A stretch of DNA of 11,375 nucleotides from Thermoplasmatales archaeon (GCA_023140035.1 JAGLML010000024.1:1-11375), one strand, 5' to 3'; shown: positions 1 to 6,877, counted from the stretch's first letter. The notes: a model not told the origin generated them from the letters alone. Numbers and translations are program-made.

Positions 1-38
1 TATAACACCCGAATGTGACTAACAACTGTTAACTCCCG

Positions 39-44
39 AATATA
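39..44 (+). promoter_or_regulatory. Possible TATA box for the small membrane protein gene
   Basis: AATATA lies about 35 nt before the ATG at 77. Transcription starting some 25 nt downstream would begin just before the Shine-Dalgarno sequence at 64-70, giving a short leader. This is only a weak positional match, because the gene could also be read from a promoter left of the window. Confidence 0.3.
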
Positions 45-63
45 CGACAATACCCTCATCGAA

Positions 64-70
64 GGAGGTG
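64..70 (+). promoter_or_regulatory. Perfect Shine-Dalgarno sequence
   Basis: GGAGGTG fully matches the usual anti-Shine-Dalgarno end of 16S rRNA. It sits 6 nt before the ATG at 77 and so decides that start. An in-frame GTG at 68 overlaps the site itself and is therefore not a credible start. This is the strongest ribosome-binding site in the window. Confidence 0.8.
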
Positions 71-76
71 AAGAGT

Positions 77-295
77 ATGAAATTTAGCAAAATCGACATA
101 GTTTTTGTGATTGTCTACCTAATAATCTTGATAATCCTGTTGATGGTAACACCTGTAACCGAAGTTGGAGGATATGACTCCGTAATAGAAGAAAGTACGA
201 CTCTTTGGGATAACATCTTTTGGATAATACTTTATGCCATTGCTGTTCCAATAATCTACTTTTTAATCCGATGGGGATCTCAAAAGAAAAAATAG
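77..295 (+). CDS. Small two-helix membrane protein, unknown function
   Basis: This gene encodes 72 residues. I do not recognise the family. Two hydrophobic segments are visible: roughly residues 7-27, rich in Ile, Leu and Val, and roughly 46-66. They are joined by a short acidic loop containing Tyr-Asp and Glu-Glu-Ser. The N terminus is Lys-rich (MKFSK) and the C terminus ends RWGSQKKK. By the positive-inside rule both ends should face the cytoplasm, with the loop outside. No catalytic motif is seen. The start at 77 is set by the Shine-Dalgarno sequence at 64-70. It stands alone: the next gene, on the opposite strand, is broken. It is probably a real translated gene given its ribosome site and clean membrane pattern, but its role is unknown. 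Confidence 0.65.
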   Translation: MKFSKIDIVFVIVYLIILIILLMVTPVTEVGGYDSVIEESTTLWDNIFWIILYAIAVPIIYFLIRWGSQKKK

Positions 296-324
296 GCTTC
301 TTATCTAAACAATCGTGTGTTTGT

Positions 325-910
325 TCACTTCATATACTCAAGCTTTGGAAATAATCTAAAACCAGGTTCAGCTTGCTCTTTTTTATGAGGGAAAATGCAA
401 TCAGGATCAAACTCCTCCATCCTGCGCTGGATTAACCGTCTACTCCTCCAATAAGCATCATGTTTTCGCTTGTACCTTTCCAACAGCTTCCTCTGATCCT
501 TATTTGATACCTTTACACCGAGAAGATAAGCCATCTCCTCAATTGCTCTATAACTTATGATTCGGTCTGGTTTTTCCCTAAAGAATGCCTCTATTGTATC
601 TTCCTCCCTGCCTTTCAGGTAGAAGAATGTTTTATCCTTATAACGACATTATCATTGGAAAGTGTCTTTGTAGTCCTCGTACAGTAGATACTACAAAATC
701 TGATACGAGATAACCATCAGTCATCAACCTGTTCAGGAGTTTAATGCCGTGCTTTCTGATGATATGGTTGCCTTCTGCTTTATGTCCAGGCATACCCTTG
801 GTGAAACCCAGAACCGTGTTCACAGGTACGTTGTACATTTGTGCTGCCTCCGCTTTGCTGTAGCCTTCCTTACTCTTTCTGATGATACTGTTTTTAATTT
901 CAAGTCGAAA
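325..910 (-). pseudogene. Frameshifted small helix-turn-helix protein
   Basis: Two open segments on the minus strand join into one plausible protein. The first, 910-641, reads a helix-turn-helix-like start (GYSKAEAAQMYNVPVNTVLG), then a basic helix and the sequence VRGLQRHFPMIMS, before a stop at 638-640. The other frame, open from 648 down to 325, continues YKDKTFFYLKGRE, ISYRAIEEMAYLLGVK and a Lys/Arg-rich C-terminal helix, ending at a TGA at 325-327. One extra base between about 638 and 651 would explain the split. The first segment also has no ATG, GTG or TTG before the helix-turn-helix; its only ATG, at 838, would cut that motif. The gene is therefore probably dead, or its N terminus is also damaged. 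The layout resembles small DNA-binding proteins found in several archaea, but I cannot name the family. Programmed frameshifting or a sequencing error are alternatives. Nothing else is seen between 296 and 947. Confidence 0.6.
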
Positions 911-913
911 CTA

Positions 914-919
914 TTTATA
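914..919 (+). promoter_or_regulatory. purE TATA box, also readable on the other strand
   Basis: TTTATA follows a BRE-like purine stretch (CGAAAC, 906-911). Transcription about 25 nt downstream would start near 940-944, only a few bases before the purE ATG at 948, so the mRNA would be nearly leaderless. Read on the minus strand the same site is CATATAAATAG (921-911), which is also a good TATA box and points at the broken helix-turn-helix gene. Confidence 0.5.
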
Positions 920-947
920 TGTCAACAGTATTTCCGGATTTGAAAAC

Positions 948-1394
948 ATGAAAGTTCAAATAATAATGGGATCGAAATCAGATATGCAGGTTGCCGAAAA
1001 AGCAAAGAAAATATTAGAGGAATTTGGAATTGCCCATAACATAAAAGTTGCATCGGCTCATCGAACACCTGATATCGTAAAAGAGGTTGTTGAAAAAAGT
1101 GATGCAGATGTTTTCATAGGCATCGCAGGTCTTGCTGCGGCATTGCCGGGAAGTATAGCAGCACATACAACAAAACCTGTAATTGGGGTTCCCGTGAGTG
1201 GGAAAGTAAATCTTGATGCAATACTTTCAATTATCCAAATGCCTCCGGGCATACCAGTTGGAGCAGTTGGACTTGACAGAGGAGATAACGCAGCATTACT
1301 TGCAATCGAAATACTTTCATTGAAAGATGAAAAATTAATGAAAAAACTTAAGAAATATAGGGAGAAAATGAGAATTAAAGCACTTTCAAAATAG
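948..1394 (+). CDS. purE: PurE, 5-(carboxyamino)imidazole ribonucleotide mutase
   Basis: PurE moves the carboxyl group of N5-CAIR to carbon 4 to give CAIR in cytosolic purine synthesis; some family members instead carboxylate AIR directly with CO2. The 148-residue length fits the family. Motifs are MGSKSD (residues 7-12), SAHRTPD (36-42, with the key His38), PVIGVPVSGK (77-86) and SIIQMPPGIPVG (94-105), then a Gly-Asp-Asn-Ala-Ala stretch near 112-116. SAHRTPD is typical of class I PurE. The segment usually written AGGAAHLPG reads AGLAAALPG here (60-68), with Ala65 at the usual His. I chose the ATG at 948 because the family starts right at this beta strand and the promoter is 30 nt upstream; the open frame back to 882 is not credible. 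No purK is in the window, so mutase versus AIR-carboxylase activity is undecided. It lies 11 nt before the GMP synthetase gene. Confidence 0.92.
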   Translation: MKVQIIMGSKSDMQVAEKAKKILEEFGIAHNIKVASAHRTPDIVKEVVEKSDADVFIGIAGLAAALPGSIAAHTTKPVIGVPVSGKVNLDAILSIIQMPPGIPVGAVGLDRGDNAALLAIEILSLKDEKLMKKLKKYREKMRIKALSK

Positions 1395-1397
1395 GAG
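1393..1397 (+). promoter_or_regulatory. Shine-Dalgarno sequence for the GMP synthetase ATPase subunit
   Basis: AGGAG overlaps the purE stop codon (TAG, 1392-1394) and lies 8 nt before the ATG at 1406. This arrangement supports co-transcription of, and translational coupling between, purE and the next gene. Confidence 0.65.
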
Positions 1398-1405
1398 TTA
1401 AAATA

Positions 1406-2353
1406 ATGTTTGATGCTGAGAAATTCATTGAAAAAACAGTTGATCAACTGCAAGAGAAAATAAAAGGTAAAGCGTTAATTGCCTTCTCTGGGGGAGTAGA
1501 TAGCACTGTTTGTGCGGCTCTTGTTAATAATGCAATTGGTGATCGGTTAATAGCAGTTCATGTAGACACGGGATATATGAGGAAAAATGAGTCGATAGAC
1601 GTCAAAAAAATGATGGAAGAGCTAGGATTAAACTATCGATTTATCGATGCTAGTAAAGAGTTCTACGCTTCCTTAAAAAATGTAGAAGATCCTGAGGAAA
1701 AACGTAAGATTATCGGAGAAAAATTCATTCGATTATTTGAAAAAACTGCTAAAGAAGAAGGTATAGAATACCTGGTGCAGGGCACTATTGCACCCGATTG
1801 GATTGAATCAGGCGATGAGCTTAGAGATACTATAAAATCTCATCATAACGTTGGTGGTCTTCCAGAGGACATAGCAGTGAAACTGGTGGAACCCCTGCGA
1901 GATTTGTATAAAGATGAGGTGAGAAAGGTTGCACGAGTGCTGAAATTACCTGTTTCAGAACGGCAACCGTTTCCTGGCCCTGGTTTAGCAATTAGAATTA
2001 TTGGTGAGGCGACACCAAAAAGAACAGAAGTTATCAGAGAGGCCTGTTATATCGTAGAAAAAGAGATTGAAAACGCTGTGAAACAAGGAATCATAGAAAA
2101 ACCATGGCAGTATTTTGCGGTTCTTATCCCTGTAAAGACCGTTGGGGTACAGGGAGATAAGAGGGTATATGGCTATACGATAGCAATACGGGCAGTTCAA
2201 AGCGTTGATGCAATGACGTGTAAATACAGTCATATCCCCCATGAAGTACTAGACAACATCTCCATAAAGATTGCCAATGCTCTTGGAAATGAAATCAACC
2301 GTATAGTATATGATGTGACAAATAAGCCTCCAGGTACTGTAGAATGGGAGTGA
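1406..2353 (+). CDS. guaAB: GMP synthetase subunit B (ATP pyrophosphatase)
   Basis: This subunit adenylates XMP with ATP and lets ammonia from the partner subunit displace AMP, giving GMP. It has 315 residues, the usual size for the free-standing archaeal ATPase subunit; in bacteria it is fused to the amidotransferase. The PP-loop SGGVDS is at residues 28-33. Further family signatures are QGTIAPDWIESG (125-136), KSHHNVGGLP (144-153), the XMP-contact motif QPFPGPGLA (187-195) and the C-terminal dimerisation domain ending KPPGTVEWE. The order of N-type ATPase domain then dimerisation domain is complete, with no frameshift. It follows purE by 11 nt and precedes the amidotransferase subunit by 30 nt, so the two halves of the enzyme are adjacent and probably made together. 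The gene symbol for this half varies between databases (guaAB, guaA2). Confidence 0.95.
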   Translation: MFDAEKFIEKTVDQLQEKIKGKALIAFSGGVDSTVCAALVNNAIGDRLIAVHVDTGYMRKNESIDVKKMMEELGLNYRFIDASKEFYASLKNVEDPEEKRKIIGEKFIRLFEKTAKEEGIEYLVQGTIAPDWIESGDELRDTIKSHHNVGGLPEDIAVKLVEPLRDLYKDEVRKVARVLKLPVSERQPFPGPGLAIRIIGEATPKRTEVIREACYIVEKEIENAVKQGIIEKPWQYFAVLIPVKTVGVQGDKRVYGYTIAIRAVQSVDAMTCKYSHIPHEVLDNISIKIANALGNEINRIVYDVTNKPPGTVEWE

Positions 2354-2355
2354 AA

Positions 2356-2367
2356 AATTAGCTAATT
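2356..2367 (+). repeat. 12-bp perfect palindrome between the GMP synthetase genes
   Basis: AATTAGCTAATT is its own reverse complement. It sits in the 30-nt gap between the two GMP synthetase genes, 16 nt before the ATG at 2384. With no loop it cannot form a useful RNA hairpin; a dimeric protein could bind it as DNA, but AT-rich gaps produce such palindromes by chance. Confidence 0.3.
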
Positions 2368-2383
2368 AAAAAGAGAAGGCAAT

Positions 2384-2956
2384 ATGGTACGAATTTACGT
2401 CATAGATAATGGAGGACAATGGACACATAGAGAATGGCGTACATTAAGAGATATTGATGTTGATACGAAAATATTTCCAAATACAACACCTTTTGAAGAG
2501 TTAGACAATGAAAACATTGATGGTCTCGTTCTATCTGGTGGTGCACCAAGTGTAGCATTAGAAAGCAAACTTGGAAACTGCACAGAATATCTAGAGAAAG
2601 CCTATTTTCCAATACTTGGAATATGTGCGGGGCATCAATTCATGGCACAGTTTTTTGGAGGGGAAGCAGCGCCTTCAAAAGTACCAGAACTTGGAAAAAT
2701 TGAACTTACATTGCTAAAAGACGATATGCTTTTTGAAGGAGTACCAAAAAAATCAATAGTGTGGGAATCTCATAATGATGAGGTATCAGTTTTACCTAAA
2801 ACTTTTGAAGTACTGGGAGAAAGCGAAAGCTGTAAAATACAGGCCATGCGACATAAAGAAAAACCATTCTATGGCCTACAATTTCATCCAGAAGTTGAAC
2901 ATACTGAATACGGTGAACAAATATTCAAAAATTTTGTTAACATGTGTAAGACATAG
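2384..2956 (+). CDS. guaAA: GMP synthetase subunit A (glutamine amidotransferase)
   Basis: This class I (triad) glutamine amidotransferase releases ammonia from glutamine for the ATPase subunit encoded just upstream. It has 190 residues, the normal size for the stand-alone archaeal subunit. The start IYVIDNGGQWTHREWR is characteristic of archaeal GuaA subunit A. The oxyanion-strand motif LVLSGGAPS is at 48-56, the nucleophile Cys81 is in GICAGHQ (79-85), and the other triad members are His168 and Glu170 in QFHPEVEHTEYG. All three catalytic residues are present. Only a weak GAAGG-like ribosome site precedes the ATG. The gene ends 4 bp from the convergent flavin prenyltransferase gene, so it closes the purine unit. 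Confidence 0.95.
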   Translation: MVRIYVIDNGGQWTHREWRTLRDIDVDTKIFPNTTPFEELDNENIDGLVLSGGAPSVALESKLGNCTEYLEKAYFPILGICAGHQFMAQFFGGEAAPSKVPELGKIELTLLKDDMLFEGVPKKSIVWESHNDEVSVLPKTFEVLGESESCKIQAMRHKEKPFYGLQFHPEVEHTEYGEQIFKNFVNMCKT

Positions 2957-2960
2957 GGTG

Positions 2961-3512
2961 TTATCCCCATCTTTTAAACAGATTATGCTCTAAACCAAGT
3001 TGATCGAAGATTTTACCTACAATAAAATTTACTAGTTCTTCTATATTATATGGTCTATGATAAAATCCCGGCATTGCAGGAAGAATAACTGCTCCACTTT
3101 GTTTTGCAGCAAGCATGTTTTTGATTCCTGGCAGATCTAATGGTGTTTCACGTATAACAAGAACGAGCTTTCTTCCTTCTTTCAAACAACAACTAGCAAC
3201 CCTAGAGGTGAACGTATCACCATAACCATTCGCAATAGCAGACAATGTTTTCATACTACAAGGAACAATAACCATAGCATCCAGTTGAAAACTTCCACTT
3301 GCAGGAGGAGCGAACAGATCATCATTATCATAACAAAAACCCGCTTTCTTTTTTAGATCTTCATAGTTATGTCCTGTTTCATGTTCCAATATTTTTTTTG
3401 CACCATTAGATACAACTAAATGCACTTCAACGCCAGATTTAATCAATTCCTCAAATAACCTTATACCATAAATACTCCCAGAAGCTCCTCCTATGCTCAA
3501 TAGAATTCTCAT
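2961..3512 (-). CDS. ubiX: UbiX-type flavin prenyltransferase
   Basis: UbiX joins dimethylallyl phosphate to reduced FMN, making the prenylated FMN used by UbiD-family decarboxylases. The protein has 183 residues, normal for the family. The flavin-binding start GGASGSIYG is at 8-16, VPCSMKTLSAIANG at 83-96, an Arg/Ser/Arg-type segment leads into LKEGRKLVLVIRETPL (110-125), and PAMPGFYHRP follows near 145-155. These are all hallmark UbiX segments. Its ATG is 6 nt after the stop of GGGP synthase, and a GAGG ribosome site (3524-3527) lies inside that gene, so the two are co-transcribed. No UbiD partner is visible. In archaea with the phosphomevalonate-dehydratase version of the mevalonate route, a UbiD-like decarboxylase needs this cofactor, which would explain the pairing with a lipid gene; that link is inference. 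Confidence 0.92.
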   Translation of the reverse strand: MRILLSIGGASGSIYGIRLFEELIKSGVEVHLVVSNGAKKILEHETGHNYEDLKKKAGFCYDNDDLFAPPASGSFQLDAMVIVPCSMKTLSAIANGYGDTFTSRVASCCLKEGRKLVLVIRETPLDLPGIKNMLAAKQSGAVILPAMPGFYHRPYNIEELVNFIVGKIFDQLGLEHNLFKRWG

Positions 3513-3518
3513 GAAGAT

Positions 3519-4256
3519 CTATTCCTCTATAGCCTTTATTATGTTAGTTAAAGCCTGTTTCAAATTTTTTTCTTCCTCCAGCTTTGTACCAGTAATAATA
3601 ATATCTGCTCCAGCATGTGCTTTCTGTCTTGCCGTTTCCACAGCTCTAATGCCACCGCCTACGATAAGCGGGATATCAATACTTTGTTTGACAGCTTTAA
3701 TCATTCTATTAGATACAGGAGAAGATGCCCCAGATCCTGCCTCAAGATAAAACAATTCCATACCTAAATATTGAGACGCAAGAGCATATCCAACTGCTGT
3801 TTCAATATCATCTTTTTTTATCAAATCAACTTCACCAATTCTACCTGCAGTCATACCTGGCTCAACAATAACATATCCCATCGAGATCGGTTCAACTCCT
3901 GAATGTTTCACAAAAGGCGCCCCTTTGACATGTTCCCTGATCACATAATCTAAGTTCCTAGAGTTCAAAAGACTCATAAAAAAAACAGCATCAGCATATT
4001 TACTCAAAAATCTGGCACCAGATGGAAACAAAATAACAGGTAGATCGGTGTCACCTTTAATCGCCTTAACCGTATCATCCACTTGCTTCTGTGAAACTAA
4101 TGTGGAGCCTCCAACCATTATAGCGCTACTACCTGCCTCTTCTGCTGTCTTTGCGATAGAGCCAGCAAGTTCAGGATTCTGTTTATCAGGATCGATCAAA
4201 GAAAAATGCAACTTTTTCTTCTTTGTCATATTAACAATATCTTCAGCTATGCTCAT
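3519..4256 (-). CDS. Geranylgeranylglyceryl-phosphate synthase
   Basis: This TIM-barrel prenyltransferase forms the first ether bond of archaeal membrane lipids from sn-glycerol-1-phosphate and geranylgeranyl diphosphate. From the ATG at 4256 it has 245 residues. Family motifs are HFSLIDPDK (17-25), VGGST (48-52), FPSGARF (77-83) followed by YADAVFFMSLLNSRN, the Glu-containing YLEAGSG (170-176) and the phosphate-binding VGGGIR (199-204) with ADIIITGT after it. The frame stays open 7 codons further to a TTG at 4277. I prefer 4256 because a TATA-like element at 4280-4288 would start the mRNA almost exactly there and no Shine-Dalgarno sequence exists for either start. It is the first gene of a two-gene unit with ubiX. 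The presence of this enzyme is strong evidence that the window is archaeal. Confidence 0.95.
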   Translation of the reverse strand: MSIAEDIVNMTKKKKLHFSLIDPDKQNPELAGSIAKTAEEAGSSAIMVGGSTLVSQKQVDDTVKAIKGDTDLPVILFPSGARFLSKYADAVFFMSLLNSRNLDYVIREHVKGAPFVKHSGVEPISMGYVIVEPGMTAGRIGEVDLIKKDDIETAVGYALASQYLGMELFYLEAGSGASSPVSNRMIKAVKQSIDIPLIVGGGIRAVETARQKAHAGADIIITGTKLEEEKNLKQALTNIIKAIEE

Positions 4257-4279
4257 TTGAACCGAAATTAAATTCAACC

Positions 4280-4288
4280 ATATTAAAT
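4280..4288 (-). promoter_or_regulatory. TATA-like promoter of the GGGP synthase-ubiX unit
   Basis: On the minus strand the sequence reads ATTTAATAT. Its centre is about 28 nt before the ATG at 4256, the spacing expected for a leaderless archaeal transcript. It lies in the 39-nt gap after the phosphatase gene stop at 4296. Confidence 0.5.
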
Positions 4289-4295
4289 GTTTACG

Positions 4296-5075
4296 TTAAG
4301 AAATAATCTTGTTAACTAATTTCTCATTACAAGCCGCAATAACGCTTGTTCTCTCATCTAAATTAAGATGCATGTCAAGCTGTTCACCATGGATGTTTGT
4401 AACAACACCACCTGCCTCACGTACAATAAGAGTAGAAGCAGCGATATCAGTCACACGCATATACTCCCTACCAACAACATAAAAATCCAACGCCCCGATA
4501 GCTACCATACACATCTCAAGAGAAGCAGAGCCAAGAGAGCGAACAATATTTTTCTTAGCAAAAGAAAGCGTTAACTTATCAAAGTTTTTACCAAGAGTTA
4601 GGGAAGAGAGAACATCAGTTGAAGGCAAATCTGGAATGCCAACACGTTTATTGTTAAGGAAAGCACCATGGCTTTTCTCAGCGATAAAAACATCCCCCGT
4701 TGGAATGTTTTTAACAATACCATATTCAACATCACTAAGCGTCGACTTACCAATACCTAAGGAAACAGAATAAAATGGTATGCCCCGATATGCATTACGG
4801 GTACCATCAACAGGATCCAAGACAAAAGTATATTCACTACCGAAATCCAAAAAGCCAGATTCCTCACTAAGAAGATTCACCTTTACATCTGATTTTCTGA
4901 TAATTTTCATTGCGACATCCTCAGCGACCTTGTCAACATACTTCGTAGGAGTGCCATCAGCACCTATGCCCATATTAGTTCCCAATCTATGGAACTCAGT
5001 TAAACAGGTTTTTCTAATTTTTCTATAGATTTTATCAACGGTTTTATGAGCCAGTAACTTTATTTCCTCATCCAT
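4296..5075 (-). CDS. Inositol monophosphatase / FBPase-family phosphatase
   Basis: This is a Mg-dependent sugar phosphatase of the IMPase superfamily; archaeal members often act on both inositol phosphate and fructose 1,6-bisphosphate. From the ATG at 5075 it has 259 residues, the usual size. Visible motifs are GADGTPTKYVDKVAED (38-53), LLSEESG (68-74) with a metal-binding Glu, DPVDGTRN (87-94) with two metal Asp residues, RSLGSASLEMC (179-189) and TDIAASTLIVREAGG (209-223), where Asp210 is the last metal ligand. The metal site is complete. An upstream in-frame TTG at 5090 is less likely. Only a poor AAGGG ribosome site is seen; a TAATATT sequence about 24 nt upstream might be a secondary promoter. 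It is the last gene of the AMMECR1-pyrC unit. Substrate cannot be told from sequence: gluconeogenesis or inositol-lipid supply are both possible. Confidence 0.88.
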   Translation of the reverse strand: MDEEIKLLAHKTVDKIYRKIRKTCLTEFHRLGTNMGIGADGTPTKYVDKVAEDVAMKIIRKSDVKVNLLSEESGFLDFGSEYTFVLDPVDGTRNAYRGIPFYSVSLGIGKSTLSDVEYGIVKNIPTGDVFIAEKSHGAFLNNKRVGIPDLPSTDVLSSLTLGKNFDKLTLSFAKKNIVRSLGSASLEMCMVAIGALDFYVVGREYMRVTDIAASTLIVREAGGVVTNIHGEQLDMHLNLDERTSVIAACNEKLVNKIIS

Positions 5076-5101
5076 AGATATGCCCTTCAACTATCACAAT
5101 A

Positions 5102-5587
5102 TTAGCCATTAAATGAAGTCCATAGGAGTAGACCTGCAGAATACAGAAGAATTGTTATCGCTACAGAAATAATAACACCGAAAAAAATTGTAACAAGGGA
5201 TCTAGAAAACTTCAAATCAAAAAGATAAGCAATCAAAGAACCGGTCCAAGCACCCGTAAACGGTAACGGTATAGCCACAAACAAGATTAAACCAAGATAC
5301 TCATATTTCCGTATCTTGCTATCTGCTCTTCTTCTGGTTCTTGAAAAAAACCAATCCATAATCCTCGTCCAAAATTTATAATTCCGTAAAAACTTCTCAG
5401 CAAATTTAAAAAACAGGAGAATAAATGGAACAGGGAGCATATTACCCGCAACAGCAAGAGGAAACGCCTGCCACCATTCCCACCCAAAGAGTTTCATAGC
5501 TAGAAGAGGTATAACATATCTCGCTTCAACCCAAGGAACCATAGACCAAAAAAATATCTGAAACCACTGAGGAAGTATGCCTATCAT
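5102..5587 (-). CDS. COG2426-type small integral membrane protein
   Basis: The 161-residue protein matches my memory of the family annotated as putative small multidrug export protein (COG2426), whose function is not established. Four hydrophobic segments are visible, near residues 6-31, 38-62, 97-122 and 130-155. The family marks WVEARYVIPLLA (19-30) and AIPLPFTGAWTGSLIAYLF (105-123) are both present; the Glu in the first and the Pro-rich re-entrant-looking stretch in the second are likely functional. A basic cytosolic loop (SRTRRRADSKIRK) separates the halves. A GGAG ribosome site at 5596-5599 sits inside the end of pyrC, whose stop is 3 nt upstream of the ATG, so the gene is translated as part of that operon. 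Export of drugs should not be assumed from the family name. Confidence 0.82.
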   Translation of the reverse strand: MIGILPQWFQIFFWSMVPWVEARYVIPLLAMKLFGWEWWQAFPLAVAGNMLPVPFILLFFKFAEKFLRNYKFWTRIMDWFFSRTRRRADSKIRKYEYLGLILFVAIPLPFTGAWTGSLIAYLFDLKFSRSLVTIFFGVIISVAITILLYSAGLLLWTSFNG

Positions 5588-5590
5588 TTT

Positions 5591-6877
5591 TTATTCTCCA
5601 ACAAATCTGCCGAAACCTTGCTTCACCTGGATTTCATGCTCTTCTATAAGCTTTTCTCCTCTAACAAAAACACAGGTTGGGAATAATGCGGGCCAACCCT
5701 CAAACGGAGACCAGCCACATTTAGAATGAAGATTCTCAGAATTAATCCTACAATCCTCCTTGATATCTACGACAACAAAATCTGCATCCCTCCCAACCTC
5801 TATCCTACCTTTGGATACACCAAGCAAATTAGCAGGGTTCTCACAAAATAACGAAATTAACCGTTGAAAAGATAACTTTCCTTTTTTAGCCAAAGATAAA
5901 AACAAAGGAAAAACTGTTTCAACGCCTGGATGGCCAGAAGGAGCAGAGCTAAATTCCCCCGCTTTATCCTCCAAAGTATGAGGAGCATGATCTGACTCCA
6001 GTATGTCAACGAAACCATTTCTTATTCCTTCAAACAAGGCGTCTCTATCGAAACTTGTTCTAACTGGTGGGTTCACCTTATACAGAGCTTGCGGTTTTAG
6101 ATTTTTTTCTATGTTGAGTAACAAATGATGAGGTGTAACACCAACGCTAATGTTTTTTGATCTGTTTTTTAGCAATTCCAGTCCTTCACATGAAGAAAGA
6201 TGACAAATGTGTATCCTTCTGTTAAGATAGTTCCTCGACATTTTTAGTATGCTCTTTATAGCGATTTCTTCACACTCAGCTGGACGAGAATGAAGATGAT
6301 CAACGAGATTATTTTCCCACATCTTATGTCCATTAAGACATTTATTATCCTCAGCATGAATCAAAATAGGCTTACTAGCAGAGTTAATCCTTTTGAATGT
6401 CTGTTTTAAATTATTTTCATCTAATTGTAAAGAATTTGTAGTGCTTCCCAAGTAAATCTTGAAACCACTACATTTTTCGGTCAACTCCTCAATATTTTCT
6501 ACGTTGCTATCTGTAACACCGACATAGATGCCAAAATCCACATATGCTTTTTTATTTGCAGATACAATCTTATCTGAAAGGGTCTGCAAAGACGTAGTCT
6601 GTGGAATTGTATTAGGCATATCAAAAACACAGGATACGCCTCCAAATGCCGCAGCCAGTGACCCTGTAGAAAAATCCTCTTTATATGTCATACCGGGATC
6701 ACGAAAGTGAACATGAATATCAATACCTGCAGGAAGTATTAGCTTAGAACCAAAATTATAATATCTGTCTCCCTTCAGTATCTTTTTGATAGCAGATATC
6801 CTGCCATCTACAATCCCTATACAACAATCCACGAAATCGCCGTCAATGTAGGCTTTGCCTTCAATTGTTACTTCCAT
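5591..6877 (-). CDS. pyrC: Dihydroorotase
   Basis: This cytosolic zinc amidohydrolase closes N-carbamoyl-aspartate to dihydroorotate in pyrimidine synthesis. It has 428 residues, typical of the type I enzyme. Motifs in order: HVHFRDPG (55-62) with two metal His, MPNTIP (87-92), FKIYLGS with Lys140 as the likely carboxylated metal bridge, HAED (174-177), RPAECEE (198-204), HICHLSSCEG with metal His226, NPPVR (269-273) and SDHAPH (295-300) with catalytic Asp296. All metal ligands are present, so an active enzyme is expected rather than a pseudo-dihydroorotase. The frame is open back to 6973, but the family begins at the ATG at 6877, which has an AGGGAG ribosome site at 6888-6893. It overlaps the AMMECR1 gene by 17 nt and precedes the COG2426 gene by 3 nt. 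A related allantoinase or hydantoinase is possible but less likely given the motif set. Confidence 0.92.
   Translation of the reverse strand: MEVTIEGKAYIDGDFVDCCIGIVDGRISAIKKILKGDRYYNFGSKLILPAGIDIHVHFRDPGMTYKEDFSTGSLAAAFGGVSCVFDMPNTIPQTTSLQTLSDKIVSANKKAYVDFGIYVGVTDSNVENIEELTEKCSGFKIYLGSTTNSLQLDENNLKQTFKRINSASKPILIHAEDNKCLNGHKMWENNLVDHLHSRPAECEEIAIKSILKMSRNYLNRRIHICHLSSCEGLELLKNRSKNISVGVTPHHLLLNIEKNLKPQALYKVNPPVRTSFDRDALFEGIRNGFVDILESDHAPHTLEDKAGEFSSAPSGHPGVETVFPLFLSLAKKGKLSFQRLISLFCENPANLLGVSKGRIEVGRDADFVVVDIKEDCRINSENLHSKCGWSPFEGWPALFPTCVFVRGEKLIEEHEIQVKQGFGRFVGE

Noticed and set aside
882..947. N-terminal extension of purE to an upstream ATG
   Set aside because: The extra 22 residues are not part of the PurE fold, the extension would cover the TATA box, and the start at 948 fits the family.
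1058..1453. 131-codon open frame on the minus strand opposite purE
   Set aside because: It is a shadow of conserved purE and the start of the next gene, with no ribosome site or family-like sequence.
4257..4277. TTG start of GGGP synthase at 4277
   Set aside because: No ribosome site, and the TATA-like element places the mRNA start near the ATG at 4256.
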